Part shown: in pieces, positions 1-12,380 of the stretch
Position numbering within the stretch: position 1 is the stretch's first letter
How the letters are laid out: each line of letters opens with the position of its first letter
From: Glebionis coronaria
Lineage: Eukaryota > Streptophyta > Magnoliopsida > Asterales > Asteraceae
NCBI GenBank assembly: GCA_025667525.1
Contig: CM046882.1
Coordinates: 24,765,394-24,829,393 of the forward strand
DNA length: 64,000 nucleotides
Reading direction: 5' to 3'
Position numbers and translations under genes: made by a program
Notes under the pieces: model-generated
Told to the model about the DNA's origin: nothing
Seen by the model: the letters and a program-made list of their open reading frames with translations, nothing else
Databases searched by the model: none

Positions 1-1102
1 CATAAGTATAGAAATGTATGAAAGGACAAAACAATGTCTAGCAAAGCAAAAGTATGTAAATAGTATGTAAATGCAATAAAGAAGTCAAGACAAGGGAGCC
101 TCCATCCAAATGCACGTACTCTTGGAGATCCTAGCTTTTCCCTTTATTACCTGCGGTATTGGGACATAGAAAGAAATACGACTGAGCAATACGCTCTGTG
201 TGCAGATATATAACAATGAAATGTAAAGCATAAACATAAGCAAGAATGACATAAAGTGAAGTACAGCGGAATAAGTGTAAGTCCTGGAAAACCTGGTGCA
301 AAATATAAACTGCTTTATATTTTGAAAAGACTTATGTTTATTTTATACTGAAAACTGTATTTTAAATATGCCCGGAGCCTATATAGGTCATGATGTATCA
401 ATGTACATGAATACTTAGAGGGGTGACCTCATCATACAATTAAAGGGGTTGCCTCTAATTATAATAGTCTGGGTTGGAGGGATCAGATCCATGTAACGGA
501 TGCAAGGCACACACCGCAGTTACCATGAAATCTTTCTAAACTTGTCCTAGGATTCACCCATTCGCCCCACATGATAATAATAAAATAGGTTAAATAACTA
601 AAAACGGACGTTGCGAGCAATCACTCTCACTGCGGCAGAGTCATAACACCGGTGCCTCCAATGTTATGGTTATGGTATCTCCAAAACTAGGTGGAACTGG
701 CATGCATGTATATAGCTCAGGAAAATCTAAAATATAAATCATATAATTACTGAAAGTGTTTATGACATGTAAACTACTGGGGAAAAACATATGGCTGCAA
801 ACGGGGAATCCTAATATAGGAAGAATGTGTCCTAACTAAAGAACGGAATATCCGTACATTATGTCCAGTAAATGAAGACGAAAATGAATGCGGAAGATCA
901 CTCCGACTTCACAATGGCTACATAAAGAAAGGGACATGAATAAGTTGTATGTTTTACTTATACATACTGGTTATTAGTTACTTGACGTGTTCTTAACTTG
1001 TTCTACTTGTTCTTGCTTTATCATGTGATTATTCATGTTTCATGTGTTTTTTATTAGTGTATTTCATGTTTTATGCGTTATTGTACTTGTTATAACATAA
1101 TG
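1..1102. repeat. decayed LTR-like remnant, no gene
   Basis: No coding potential is seen. The stretch shares short phrases with the repeat at 15660-16930, notably a 'gaacggaatatccgtac' block near 841-857 and a 'gagcaatacgctc' block near 184-196. These suggest a decayed LTR of the same broad gypsy family. The boundaries are not visible and the left end leaves the window. Confidence 0.35.
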
Positions 1103-1306
1103 AGTAACTTTCTAAAATAAGCAGGTTTCTATATATAGTAACTTTCCAAAAATAGCATGTTTCCATATATAGTAACTTTTCAAAATTAGCATGTTTCCTT
1201 AGATAGTAAGTTTCCAAAAATATAAGGTTTCAATAATTAGTAAGTTTCCAAAAATAAAAAGTTTCTATATTTAGTATATTTCCATAAATAGCATGTTTTC
1301 ATATTT
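1103..1306. repeat. 34-bp minisatellite, six copies
   Basis: Six consecutive units of exactly 34 bp start at 1103, 1137, 1171, 1205, 1239 and 1273. Each begins AGTAA or AGTAT, carries a 'tttccaaaaat' core and ends in an AT-rich 'catatat' or 'atattt' stretch. Units differ by several substitutions but the period never changes. A partial seventh start lies at 1307. Confidence 0.9.
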
Positions 1307-2845
1307 AGTATAGTTCAAAAAATTTATAATAGTCTTATTAAATAAATAAAATGATATAACCTATACTTTTAATCAGCATATTATATGTCATGATTAAATA
1401 TATAGTAGAGTTTAATAATTTTTAATACTTAGTCTTACCATATGATTATTAAGTATTAATTATAATAATACATGATATCATAAGTATTTAATAATTTATA
1501 ATATTACATGATTTAATTATTCAACTTTACCTTAAAATGAATATAATTAATTAAGCTAAGTTTTCTTAATTAATTAAATGTACATGAATAATTATATTAA
1601 TAATTATTTTATCCTAAGTTTTATTTAAATAAAATGGACATAAATAATATCATGGTTTTTATTTAAATAACTTATAACATAAGTCATTATTATTAATTAA
1701 TTTAATTTACCATGTTTTAATTAAACTAATTAATACATAATAATAAAATGACATGATTTTGTAAAACTTAGCCCAACACCCCTTGGTGTGTTTGGTCTTA
1801 ACCGAACCCCAACAAGACTCCACCAAGACCATGGGAGGTCTCGGTGTCTCCTTGAAAACAACGCAACACCACAGCCTTACGGCTGTGGCATGCGACCGAC
1901 CACCACTAGCAGCCACCGGCACACACCACTACCACTGCTAGCCCTGAGTTCACCCCAGCATCAGTCGGGTTCCCCCTGTTGATTGCTACGCTCCCCCTGC
2001 TGTTCACATTTAACCCACCAAGACCCTTAGAGGTCTCTGTTCCTACTGACCAAGCCATGCACCCACTGCTTGTGCAGTTGGGGTTGCGGTTGGCAAGCCA
2101 AAACCACCACCGACCCCATTGGGATTGCAGCCGGTTGGAAAACAACACTACCGAGACCAATCCTGGTCTCGGTTTGCATGAAACCCGAACAAAACCAAAC
2201 TCAACCTTAATTCTTTGTTTGAAACTTAATGATTACATGTTTTTATGATTTCTTAAGAATGGATCTTGAAAAATTAAACATAATTAAATAAAAGAACAAA
2301 GAATTGATGATATCCTATGCGTATGATTAAAGGATTTGAAACACGAACACAATACCGTTAATAATCAAAGATAAAAAAGCAGCAACTCTTCCTTGTGGTT
2401 ATGTACTGCGGCCAAAAGAAAGAAAAAGAGGTTTTAGGGTTTTGTTATTTTCCTGTGAATGTGATATGGAAATCCCTGGAGATTAGTTTTATTTAATGAT
2501 TTGGATTGCTTAATGGGTTGGGCCATGGGCCCTTCCCTTCTTCTTTTTGGACACCACATGCACACACATACGTAAATTTGTTTTATTTTTTGCGATCAAA
2601 TATTTATCGTGTGTGTTCGTATCTTAGGGTCGTGTTTTATTTCTTATATGTTTCAAGTATTATACGTAAATACTTATCATGTATTAATAATAATATTAAT
2701 ATACGTAATACTTATAATATTTAATTAATAGACGTAATGCTCGTATTAAATGTCCATGATTCTTGTCATATATTAATTAACTGAAAAGTTTTAATTAAAC
2801 CGTATTTTCATGCATATAATGATCTAAGGTATTTTAAAGCGGGTT
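1307..2845. other. AT-rich intergenic DNA with a GC-richer island
   Basis: 1307-1740 and 2260-2845 are very AT-rich with many TTAATTAA-type words and show no gene. 1770-2170 is a GC-richer island with short open frames on both strands, none of which resembles a known protein. Repeated words such as 'aagaccatgggaggtct' and 'aagacccttagaggtct' suggest an old internal duplication or LTR debris. Nothing here supports a gene call. Confidence 0.5.
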
Positions 2846-3352
2846 TTGCATGTTGAGATAAAACTGTGGATAGAAAGAGAATTGTTGGTTTTGGACGATC
2901 TACTTTGGTGTTTCCGTTCTCGATCACTAAGTTTGACATCAAACTTTTCTTTACTGAGTGATGAAGAGCGTAGCCGTTTCTTGAAGGTAATAAGAATTAC
3001 CTACATTCCTGCTTCCTCTTATTTCTAAAAGACCTTCACATATATCGGTCCCTTCAAAATAAGAGGATCTCTTTCGATATTCGCTCTTCTATCGAAGTTA
3101 AATAAAAATATTAATGATAAAAAGTTTAGCTACCTTTAGTTATTTTATTTGTTTCACAGCTTATATCTGAGAAGCTACTTCAACAAGATGATCAAGGCAC
3201 CCATAATACTCGAATTGAGTGGTCTCTTCCTTCCAAATCCAGAATCTACTTTGGTTGGAGCTCAATGTCGATAGTACCTGGCTATAACACAACACAGACA
3301 GTCACCTTCAGAAAGGAAGAAGGTCCATACTTTATTCACAATTGTTCTTTTT
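2846..3352 (+). pseudogene. two-exon fragment of an unrecognised plant gene
   Basis: An open frame at 2846-2986 ends at a good splice donor (AAG|GTAATAAG). A candidate intron follows (2987-3159, ending GTTTCACAG), and an open frame in matching phase 0 runs from 3160 to a TAA near 3352. Joined, it gives about 110 residues with an acidic-hydrophobic start (RELLVLDDLLW), an SLLSDEERSRFLK stretch and an SLPSKSRIYFGWSSM stretch. I do not recognise the family. No proper start or upstream exon is visible, so it is probably a captured or truncated exon pair. A further splice donor could lie near 3321 (GAAGAAG|GT). The matching phase across a canonical intron is the main reason to believe it was once coding. 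Confidence 0.45.
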
Positions 3353-3866
3353 AATCGGCTAATATTTTATACATGTATATTACACGCTCTTTTACTTTTT
3401 TGAATTCTTGTTACTTATTTGAAGTTCTGAACACTTCTCAAGAATTGAAAAACAAAATTATGAAACTGTCGATGTCTGCAAATTTTAAGGATAGGTGATG
3501 CTTTGAGTTGAGGAATAGTAGTGTGACGATAGAATTAAGTAATTTAAATATGAATTTCAAGTGATGGTTTAAAATCATCTCTATATATCTAGGAAGCTTT
3601 GGTTTTATTACTGATTCTTTCAACTTAATTTGTTTTGTTGTACTGCTTCCTAGAATTACGCATCAGGTCATGGACTTCTCTTTTATATTAGAATTTGCAC
3701 ATCAGGGCATGGCCTGCTCATTTATATTATAATTTGTTGTTTCTTGTCATTGTTAGTTTATATATAGGGTTCCTATTCAATAGATTGTTCTTGTATAAAA
3801 GAAAGGATTTCTTAACAAACAAGAATCCATACATATAATAGAACCATTGGGATAAGTTCATCTACA
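3353..3866. other. non-coding flank of element E1
   Basis: No gene is seen. A roughly 40-bp tandem duplication lies at about 3659-3736: two copies of a 'gcatcaggtcatgg...tttatatta' phrase, diverged by several bases. The last five bases (CTACA, 3862-3866) are the left half of the imperfect target-site duplication of E1. Confidence 0.5.
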
Positions 3867-5430
3867 TGATAACGCCGAAATTCAACATTTTTTTGGGAGC
3901 CTTATCCGTACTTTTGTACAGGCATATTGGTTATATCTATGATACTTTTGTGCATATTTGTGCCCAATTGTGTTTCAAGCCTTTGTGTAGCCAATTGCAG
4001 GAATAGAGTGTAAAAAAACGCAAATATAGAGATTAGTACGAGTACGAAGAATCCTATCAAGTTCAAGACCCGTGTACAAGTTACAACCTTTAAAGATCAA
4101 TTTCTGGTGCTAGAACAAGTATTTCCAAGGACCATACAAGTCACCCAACATGATGTTGCCACCAGCAGAAATGAAGTCGACACAAGGAAAACTCACCCGA
4201 CTTGCCACCAGCAGGATTCAAGTTGCCACCCACATTTGTGTTGGAAGAATTTGTGTTTACATTCATGCAAGCTCAAGGGAGAACACACAAGTTCATACAA
4301 GAAAGTTCTACACTTCTTTTGGATCCAAGCATTTGTCTTTGGCTCCAAGCCATGTATTTACTCCATGCCTTTAATATTTCTTATAAATAAGAGCCTTAGG
4401 GTCATGTAACAACATACCTTTTGATAACATCTCATTATATCTTTCATAACCACAAAATAACTCTCTCAACCTTGTCCAAACCTCCATTCCCGGATTTGAG
4501 AAAGGTGGTGCAAGAAAAGTAACTTTTGGAGTCCGAAAAGCAAAGTTAACATCACGAAACTCTTAGGGATCATTACCCTAATCATTAGCAACATATTTCC
4601 ACTTTGTAAGGCTCTTGATTATGACTTGTAAGACTATTATTGTAGAGTTTATTTCATTGTTTGTTATGAGTAGCTAAATCTCATTCTACACTTGGTAGGA
4701 TGATGCTTGTGGCATGAAGTAGTGGTTGTGATTGTGATTTACGTTTATTTCAATGTCAAGCTTTCCTTTGAACCATTAGTACTTATGTTTCATGTGACAA
4801 TTGTTATCAAAACTTAATTTGTTGGTAAAGATTTCATAGGTCGAAAGGGTTATTTTCTATCAACAAGTCATAGCCGGTTTGTCTATTATTGGCTATCTTT
4901 TGTATTGATCATTTCTTAAGAAATTTTGATTATCAAGAAACATAATTATAAGTGTTATCAAAAACGACCGTGAATCGAATGTGTTGAAATTGGATTAAGT
5001 CTTGAATTGAGTGATTGAGTCTAATGATTTTTTTCTTTAACCAAAGTATTGACGACGATTGAAGCTTTTAAAAACAATAGATTGGATTATCCATCTAATT
5101 ATCATAATCATATTTGTTGAACGTGTAATCAAAATCATACCACTACGGATGACTAAAATAGTCTTTACCAAGTGTTGCTTTTAATCTTATTATTAATCTC
5201 ATCATTTTACTTAATATTTGTTTGTCTACAATTGCTACAATCAACGATTATAATTTTATTTTTGAATGATCATAGGTTTTCCAAATCCCCTTGAACGATC
5301 TCGGTATTACCACATAAAAGCTATACACAAACGAAATGGTTATACTTGCCCATGCGTTTTTAGTTAATCCGGTAATTCGTGTTTATAAATTTAAAACTTG
5401 TTTCCAATCCAATACACCGGACACGCATCA
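3867..5430 (+). repeat. E1 5' LTR
   Basis: It starts TGATAACGCC and ends ACGCATCA, so it has the TG...CA ends of an LTR, and it matches 12381-13934 over its whole length. A TATA-box-like TATAAATA lies at 4382-4389. Relative to the 3' LTR it holds about 20 extra bases near 4170-4190, after a shared 'ccaccagca' word. Short open frames inside it are not genes. Confidence 0.93.
4382..4389 (+). promoter_or_regulatory. TATA box of E1 5' LTR
   Basis: TATAAATA lies about 515 bp into the LTR. The identical word is kept at 12878-12885 in the 3' LTR, as expected for the LTR promoter. Its use is inferred from position only. Confidence 0.55.
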
Positions 5431-5436
5431 AGTTTT

Positions 5437-5455
5437 TGTCACTGCTGCCGGGGAT
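5437..5455 (+). promoter_or_regulatory. E1 primer binding site (tRNA-Asp-like, decayed)
   Basis: TGTCACTGCTGCCGGGGAT begins six bases after the LTR. It matches 15 of 19 positions of the tRNA-Asp-type primer site common in Athila elements (TGGCGCCGTTGCCGGGGAT). All four differences lie in the first half. Confidence 0.7.
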
Positions 5456-5835
5456 TTGATTGTGTTCTTAGTTCCAAAATCATCCAATAATCAAATCCAT
5501 TGTAGGGATCTTGTTGCCAAAAAGCCCAAAAATCAAAAAGTGAAAAAAAAAAACAAAATTTTTTGCAGCAAAGTCGATTTTGTCGTCGGCAACTTCATCA
5601 CAGAAGCAATTTTGCCGCCCGGCAAAACCCTTATGCCGCCGACATCTTTTATCTTTATTTCACAGATTACATTTTGTCGGCCGACACCCCCTTTTTGCCG
5701 CCGGCAACCTAAAAAAAATATTTTTACTTTGTTTGGTTTATTTAATTTCTTATCTACTTATTTTCCTATTAGTAGTATTTTTTTGTTTTTATTTTTGTTA
5801 CTTGTAGTCTTTTTCAAAAGTTCTTCAAGACTTGA

Positions 5836-7349
5836 ATGAACATACGTTCTTCTGGTCAAGAATTACTTAGTCCATACACCGATCCCGAACGTTATATTCA
5901 TCAATCTCGAAAGAAAAACCGCAAGAAGCAACCCTTTGTTTATTTTGAAAACCGAATTCCAAAAACCAAAAACCCACCATTTGATAATCTCTTAGACACA
6001 TTTGTCGTCTATAACCTATTTAACGATTTACCATTCCCAATGGCCGACGATCAATCCATATGAGCAGCCAACCGAGTAGTAGCACCGACCCCCGAGGCTG
6101 CTATTGTTCAAGTTGAGTTTAGAGAAAACTTTACCGTGAAATGTCATCACCTTTCAATGATCAAAGACCGCCAATTTGACGGTCGTACAAGGTGCATAAG
6201 TACATAGCCGAATTCATAGAAATATATGGCATGTTCTGATATGGAGCCGACGTCAATGTAGACGCTATAAAACTCAAACTCTTCCCATCATCTCTATCCG
6301 GAGATGCAAGAGTTTGGTATAATGAGTTGATGCCCGGTACCATTGAAACATGGGAACAAATGAGAACCGCTTTTGTTAGCCGTTTCTTTCCACCCGCCAT
6401 GTATGAAAGACTCATGGGAGAAATCCGAGGTTTCGCCCAACTTCCACAAGAAACCCTCATTGATGCGTGGAACCGAATGAAAGACCTACTTCGTAGTTGT
6501 CATGGACATGGTTTATTAAAAGAAACCATCATCCAAATCTTTTATCATGGTCTCAATGAACCGACGCAAGCAATCCTTCACGCCGGTGGACTCTTTCTCT
6601 ATAAGACTCCCAACGAAGCATATCAATTATTCGAGGACCGAGTTCTCATAAAACTCAATTGGTATAAAGATAACCGTTCCAAACATTTCAAGAAAACCGT
6701 TGCTTTAGTTGAAAGTAGCGAAAATTCTAAACTTATGGAAAATATAGACGCTCTCACATCTAAATTCGACTCGCAATTCAAAACTCTCAAAGACGAAATG
6801 AAAGAGATGCGAGGCGAATGTACTCTTTATGGAGGACCACACCTATCTACGGAGTGTGGTGACACACCAATAAGAGAACCACCACAAGAAGCAAACTACA
6901 CCCAAGGATACCGAGGAGGTGGTTATCGAGGTAACTACTACGGTAGAAACCCCGTCATTTGGCGTGAGTACCCCAAAAACGAAAATCATAACTCACAACC
7001 TCGTGAGAACGATAATTCTGATCCATCAAACGAGAAAAAACCCGAAGGATCGAACTTAGAAAAGATGTTGTCAGCTTTCATAGAATCTCAAAAATCAACA
7101 AAAACGTTCATTAAGAACCAATTCGCCGATCTCAAAGACAACGTTGAAAGAGGACAAAGACACCACACTGCCACTATTAGTGATCTCGAAACCAAGATCG
7201 GTCGAATTACCGACCAACTAGCCAATCGACCAAGTGGTTCGTTACTAACAACACTCAAACAAACCCAAAACCATCTATGGATAAACCATATCGCCCACCC
7301 TCCTCCCGTAATGAACATGAGAATGCCGTATTCACAAGGAGTGGGTTGA
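5836..7349 (+). pseudogene. gag: E1 gag
   Basis: Gag would form the particle and bind element RNA. The frame opens at ATG 5836 and is stopped by TGA at 6061-6063. It continues in that frame to about 6190, shifts frame near 6190, meets TGA at 6237-6239, and then runs openly from 6240 to a TGA at 7347-7349. The capsid-like part is at about 6290-6700 (LFPSSLSGDARVWYNEL, then SRFFPPAMYERLMGEIRGF). The zinc knuckle at 6819-6860 has lost its second cysteine: the CX2CX3HX4C pattern reads CTLY-GGPH, with Tyr at 6828-6830. Beyond it the sequence is low complexity and basic. The next frame (7353) is in phase with it, so gag and pol were originally one frame. Confidence 0.88.
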
Positions 7350-7352
7350 GTT

Positions 7353-9466
7353 ATGATCCACCACAAAACCCAAACACCAATGCTCCCACTTTCGCCGATG
7401 AAAGTGAATGAAGCCGATGAGCCCGAGAAGGAAGAAACCGTTCCTCCTTCCAAACCAAAACCAAAACAAACCACACCCATTCCAACACAAACACCAAAGG
7501 CGTATGCACCAAAAATTCCATATCCTCAACGCCTACGAAAGGAAAAGATGGAGGCTCGTAATGCCAAATTCCTTAAGATGATCAAAGAATTTAAGATCAA
7601 TGTTCCCCTTGTTGATATCATAACCGCCATGCCCAACTATGGGAAATTCCTCAAAGATCTTGTGAGTAACCATAGTAAGAAGGAGCAAATCTCTGCTGTG
7701 TTTCTGAATGAAGAATGTTCTGCAGCCTTGCAAAGCAAACTTCCACCAAAGCTCGGAGATCTGGGAAGCGTTCTCATACCATGCACTCTAGCCAACAATG
7801 TTGAATGTCACACCTTGGCCGATCTAGGCGCGAGTATCAATCTTATACCATACTCATTATACAAGAATATTTCAAACAATACTTTGAAGCCTACAAGTAT
7901 GAGTATACGTTTGGCTAACCACGGTTACCAATATCCCATTGGGATATCCGAGAACAAGCTTGTACAAGTTGGCAAATTCATATTTCCCGCCGACTTCATA
8001 ATCATTGAAACGGAGGAAGATCATCATGTCCCTCTCATTTTAGGACGACCATTCTTGCACACCGCCGATGCTATCATTCATGTGAAGAATAAAGAACTCA
8101 ACCTTAGAGTTGGTGATGATCGAGTCACATTCTTAGTCGATAAAGCTATGCAACATTCTCATTCTAATGATGACACATGCTTTCGCGTGGATGTTATCGA
8201 TGAAGTAACGGAAGAAGAGTTGGATGCATTGCTTGATGACAACGCACCATTCCAAACAACTTCGGAAAAGATTAGCGATACCGATCGTGATCGTGAATTT
8301 GAAGAATTCATGGCCCCTGATTCTGAAGTAACTCTAGAAGAAGAGGAAAACAAACCCTTCGAAGTTTTGCCTTCGAAGTCGAACTTTATAGTTCCCAAAT
8401 CAATTCATGATCCACCGACGGATGTTGAATTGAAACCTCTTCCCGAACATCTCGAGTACGCTTATCTAGAGAAGGATTCACTCCTTCTAGTGATTATCTC
8501 AGCCACACTCGTGGAAGATGAGAAGAAACGCCTTGTTTCTATGCTCAAAAACCACAAAGAAGCGTTTGCATGGAAAACATCTGATATACCGGGAATTGAT
8601 TCACAATTTTGCAAATACAAGATCAATCTTGAAGATGATGCAAAGCCCCTTATTGAGAGGCGACGTCGACTTAACCCAAACATGAAGGAGATTGTAAAAA
8701 CCGAAGTAATCAAACTCCTTGAAGCAGGAATCATCTTTGCCATAGAAGATAGTCCTTGGATTAGTCCTATTTACTGGGTTCCTAAGAAATGAGGAATGAC
8801 TGTTGCGACCAACGAACATAACGAACTTGTTCCTACAAGAACCGTTACCGGTTGGCATGTGTGTATTGATTACCACAAATTAAATGATGCCACACGAAAA
8901 GATCATTTTCCTCTACCATTCATGGACCAAATGTTGGAAAGACTAGCGGGGAACAAATTCTTTTGTTTTCTCGATGGCTTTTCTGGATATTTCCAAATAC
9001 CTATAGAACCATCCGATCAAGACAAGACCACTTTTATGTGTCCTTTTGGAACGTTTGCTTATAGGCGTATGCCTTTTGGTCTTTGCAATGCACCTACGAC
9101 TTTTCAAAGGTTTATGATCTCGATCTTTCAATACATGATCGAAGTATCCATGGAAGTTTTCATGGATGATTTCTCAGTCTTCGGAAACTCATTCGAGTCT
9201 TGCCTTTTTAATCTAGAGCACATGCTCATCCGATGCAAACAACTCATCTCGTGCTCAATTGGGTGAAATGTCACTTTATGGTGACCGAAGGAATTATGCT
9301 TGGACACAAAGTCTCCGGAGCCGGATTGGAAGTAGACAAGGCCAAGATCGAAGTGATATCCAAATTACCACCACCGACTAACGTTAAAGCCGTTAGAAGT
9401 TTTCTAGGTCTTGCGGGATTCCACCACCGATTCATAAAAGACTTTTCCAAATCGCTAGACCGATGA
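7353..9466 (+). pseudogene. pol: E1 protease and reverse transcriptase
   Basis: This continues gag in the same frame after the 7347 TGA. The aspartic protease motif DLGAS is at 7821-7835 (LADLGASINLIPYSLY). RT starts near 8580; its PKK-stop-GGMT block shows TGA at 8790-8792 where glycine is usual. The catalytic box reads FMDD at 9159-9170, the normal Athila form. Near 9240 the frame shifts: the frame-3 reading ends at TGA 9264, while frame 2 continues the RT thumb (GHKVSGAGLEVDKAKIE, FLGLAGFHHRFIKDFS) to 9466. Copying of element RNA is the known role of this family; this copy is dead. Confidence 0.9.
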
Positions 9467-10191
9467 CCAAACTCCTTGAAAAAGACATAGTCTTTGATTT
9501 CAACGAAGAATGCATAAAGGCATTTGAAAAGCTTAAAGACAAGTTAACGAATGCACTGATCATGGTTTCACCAAATTGGTCATGACCGTTTGAACTTATG
9601 TGTGATGCAAGCAATTTCGTTGTAGGAGCCGTATTAGGACAAGGCGAAGGAAAACATTTCCGTCCTATACATTTTGCGAGAAAAACTCTAAATAACGCGC
9701 AGCTCAACTACACGATCACCAAGAAAGAACTACTTGCCGTAGTTTTTTCTTTTGCCAAATTTCAATCCTATCTCGTGTTGTCGAAAATGATTGTATTCAC
9801 CGATCATTCCGCGTTGAAATACCTATTCTCTAAAAAAGATGCTAAGCCGCTTCTTATTAGATGGATTTTACTACTCCAAGAATTTGACATCGAAATTCAA
9901 AATAAGAAAGGAGCTGAAAACATCGCAGTCGATCATTTATTGCGACATGAAAATCCAAACATGGCAGAGTTAAGGGATGAAGATATCGATGACTATTTTC
10001 CCGATGAAACTCTTATGCAAATCTCTACGAATGAATCTTCGTGGTTTGCAGATTTTGCAAATTACCTCGTTGGAAGAATTCTAAGAAAAGGTTTAACCTG
10101 TCACCAACGATGTATATTCCTTTCCGACCTAAAACACTATTTTTTGGGAAGATCCCTATCTTTTCAAGGTATGCCCCGATGGTATGATTAG
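9450..10191 (+). pseudogene. pol: E1 RNase H
   Basis: After a second frame change near 9450 the pol reading moves to frame 1. TGA at 9583-9585 sits where Trp is usual just before MCDASNFVVGAVLGQ. The RNase H segment follows: residues from MCDAS through FTDHSALKYLFSKKDAKPLL, with the conserved Asp of MCDAS and of FTDHSAL and the Glu of TKKELLAVV all present. The linker to integrase runs past 10191, where frame 1 ends. Confidence 0.85.
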
Positions 10192-11310
10192 GAGATGTGT
10201 TTATGGTGCTGAAACTATAAAGATCCTTGATGAATGTCATCATGGCCCTACTAGGGGACATTATGGTCCTTCCACCACTGTGTAAAAAGTGTTTGATGCT
10301 GGTTTCTATTGGCCAACAATTTTTAAGGAGGCCTATACTCTAGTAAAAAATTGTGATGCCTGCCAACGGACTGGTAGCCTCTCACAAAGAGATGAGATGC
10401 CTCAAAACAGCATCCAAGTTAGCGAAATATTTGATGTATGGGGAATTGATTTCATGGGACCCTTTCCCAAATCCCATAAGTTCGAATATATCTTAATCGA
10501 TATTGATTACGTGTGCAAATGGGCCGAAGCCGAAGCTTTACCCACGAACGATTCACGAGCCGTAATCAGTTTTTTGAAAAAGCTTTTCTCTCGTTATGGA
10601 ATGCCGAAAGCTTTAATTAGCGATTGAGGTTCCCATTTTTGTAACAAACAATGGATAAAATCTTAAAGCGTTATGGAGCCACCCATCGCTTTGCCACCGC
10701 ATATCATCCACAAACGAGTGGACAAGTTGAGAATACCAACAGAGCCTTAAAACGAATACTCGAAAAAACGGTTAAGGACAATCCTTCCATTTGGTCAAGG
10801 AAACTTGACGACGCTCTGTGGGCATTCCGAATAGCTTATAAGACACCAATTGGCACAACACCTTATCGTTTATTGTACGGTAAAATGTGTCACTTGCCCT
10901 TTGAAATTGAGCACCGTGCTTATTGGGCATTGGGAAGCTGTAATCCCGATCTCAAAATCGTCGGAGAAAACCGATTCTTAAAATTGCATGAACTCGATGA
11001 ATTAAGACTCCAAGCTTATGAGAATTCAAAATTATACAAAGCACGTACCAAATCTTATCATGACAAGAAACTTCGCATCCGAAAAGAATTCAAGAAGGGA
11101 GACAAAGTTCTCTTGTTTAATATGCGATATAAATTCAAAGCTCCAAAGCTTAAACAAAAGTGGTACGGTCCTTTTATAGTAAAACATGGATACCCGTCCG
11201 GTTATGTTGAATTGCATGACAAGAATAGAGGAAACTTCATTGTTAATGGACACCGTGTTAAACTATACCATGATGACTGGAGTGAACATTTTACACTCGA
11301 TAAAAAATAA
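10192..11310 (+). pseudogene. pol: E1 integrase
   Basis: The zinc-binding HHCC part spans about 10230-10375 (ECHHGPTRGHYG, then a TAA near 10283, then NCDACQRTG). The catalytic Asp residues are at 10448-10450 (GIDFMG) and 10622-10624 (ISD, followed at once by TGA 10625-10627), and the Glu is at 10729-10731 (GQVENTNR). A base is missing near 10648, moving the reading from frame 2 to frame 1. The C-terminal part to 11310 is open (FKKGDKVLLFN, GPFIVKHGYPSGYVEL). There is no chromodomain, as expected for Athila rather than chromoviruses. Confidence 0.88.
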
Positions 11311-12380
11311 AGAAAACTAAAAAGAAGTATGAGTCAGGCTGATGACTCAATAATAAAATAAGCGCTTATCGGGAGGTAACCCGTGTGTTTTGAAATTTTT
11401 AATGTGTGATTTTCCTTTTTAAAATAAATTCATGCTTACACCCCACAATTTTTAACCAATGCTTTTCTTAAGTGTGAGGGGGTATAGCATGTGTCGCTTT
11501 TATAAAAACTTATAAAAACCAAAAATAGACTGTTTTCGTATTTTTGTGTGTTTTATCTTTTTTTTGTAGGTACCGCGAGTTGAAGTCGAAGACAAGACTC
11601 TTGTATGATACATGATATGCCCGTGATTCTAGTTTTTCTCTTATTCCCTAAATTTTTTTCAGTTTAATCATATTGAGGACAATGCTAAACTTAAGTGTGA
11701 GGGGGTTGTAGGGAAATCGAGAAAAAAGATGCTTAATTGCCATATTTTTGGGCTATTTTAAAATTTTGTTCTGTTTTTCCCTCGTAAATAAAAAGCTTCA
11801 AGCAAATGTATGTAAATAATTAAGAAATTATCCAATCGGTAATTTTTGATGATTTGAGATATATTTTTGTGTCAAACATACTCAAGTCAAAGTCTCATAT
11901 AGTAGTAGAAGAAAAATAAAAAAAAATAGAAGAAAGTTGCAAGTTCCATGTTTGTCAATACAACATGAACTTTGCAAGTATGTTGATCCATGGCTAGGAG
12001 TTTTAGCCAAGAAAAAAATAATAATAATAAAGAAAGAAAAAGTCAAAAAGACAAATAAATAGCCAATGAGTTATAATACTATGAAGTTAAAGGAAGAAGA
12101 AGAAATAAAAGGTATCGATTAACCAATGTGCTAAGTCGGGATACATGTTGCTTCAATTCATATGTTATTAGTATAGTTATAAGTAAAAGACTTTCTAGAT
12201 TTTTATGGGTATTGACCTTATATCTCAATTTTTCAACCTTAAAAACTTAAGTCGATGAGTTTTATCTTGTACTTGTACTTGTTAGACTTGCATTGAATTT
12301 TTATAAAATACATGTACCTTTGGATTTAATTTTCTTTTCTTCTTGCTTGAGGGTAAGCAAAACTTAAGTGTGAGTGGATT
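11311..12380 (+). other. E1 3' non-coding region with three polypurine-tract-like repeats
   Basis: No env-like frame is present. GGGAGGTAACCCG (11371-11383) is the stretch usual after pol in Athila-type elements. The word CTTAAGTGTGAG occurs at about 11467, 11690 and 12363. The first two are followed by GGGG and the last, next to the 3' LTR, by a decayed TGGATT. The last must be the functional polypurine tract position; the other two look like internal copies. Confidence 0.75.

Noticed and set aside
1707..2248. Overlapping frames of 64-89 codons on both strands.
   Set aside because: Composition-driven frames in a GC-richer patch; no start context, splice sites or family resemblance.
4107..4409. 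Open frames repeated at 12588-12886.
   Set aside because: Both sit in the E1 LTRs and are chance frames in a duplicated non-coding repeat.
5336..5839. 167-codon + frame.
   Set aside because: It runs from inside the E1 5' LTR through the primer site into the leader, so it is not a gene. The GCCGCCGGCAA-like words are leader repeats.
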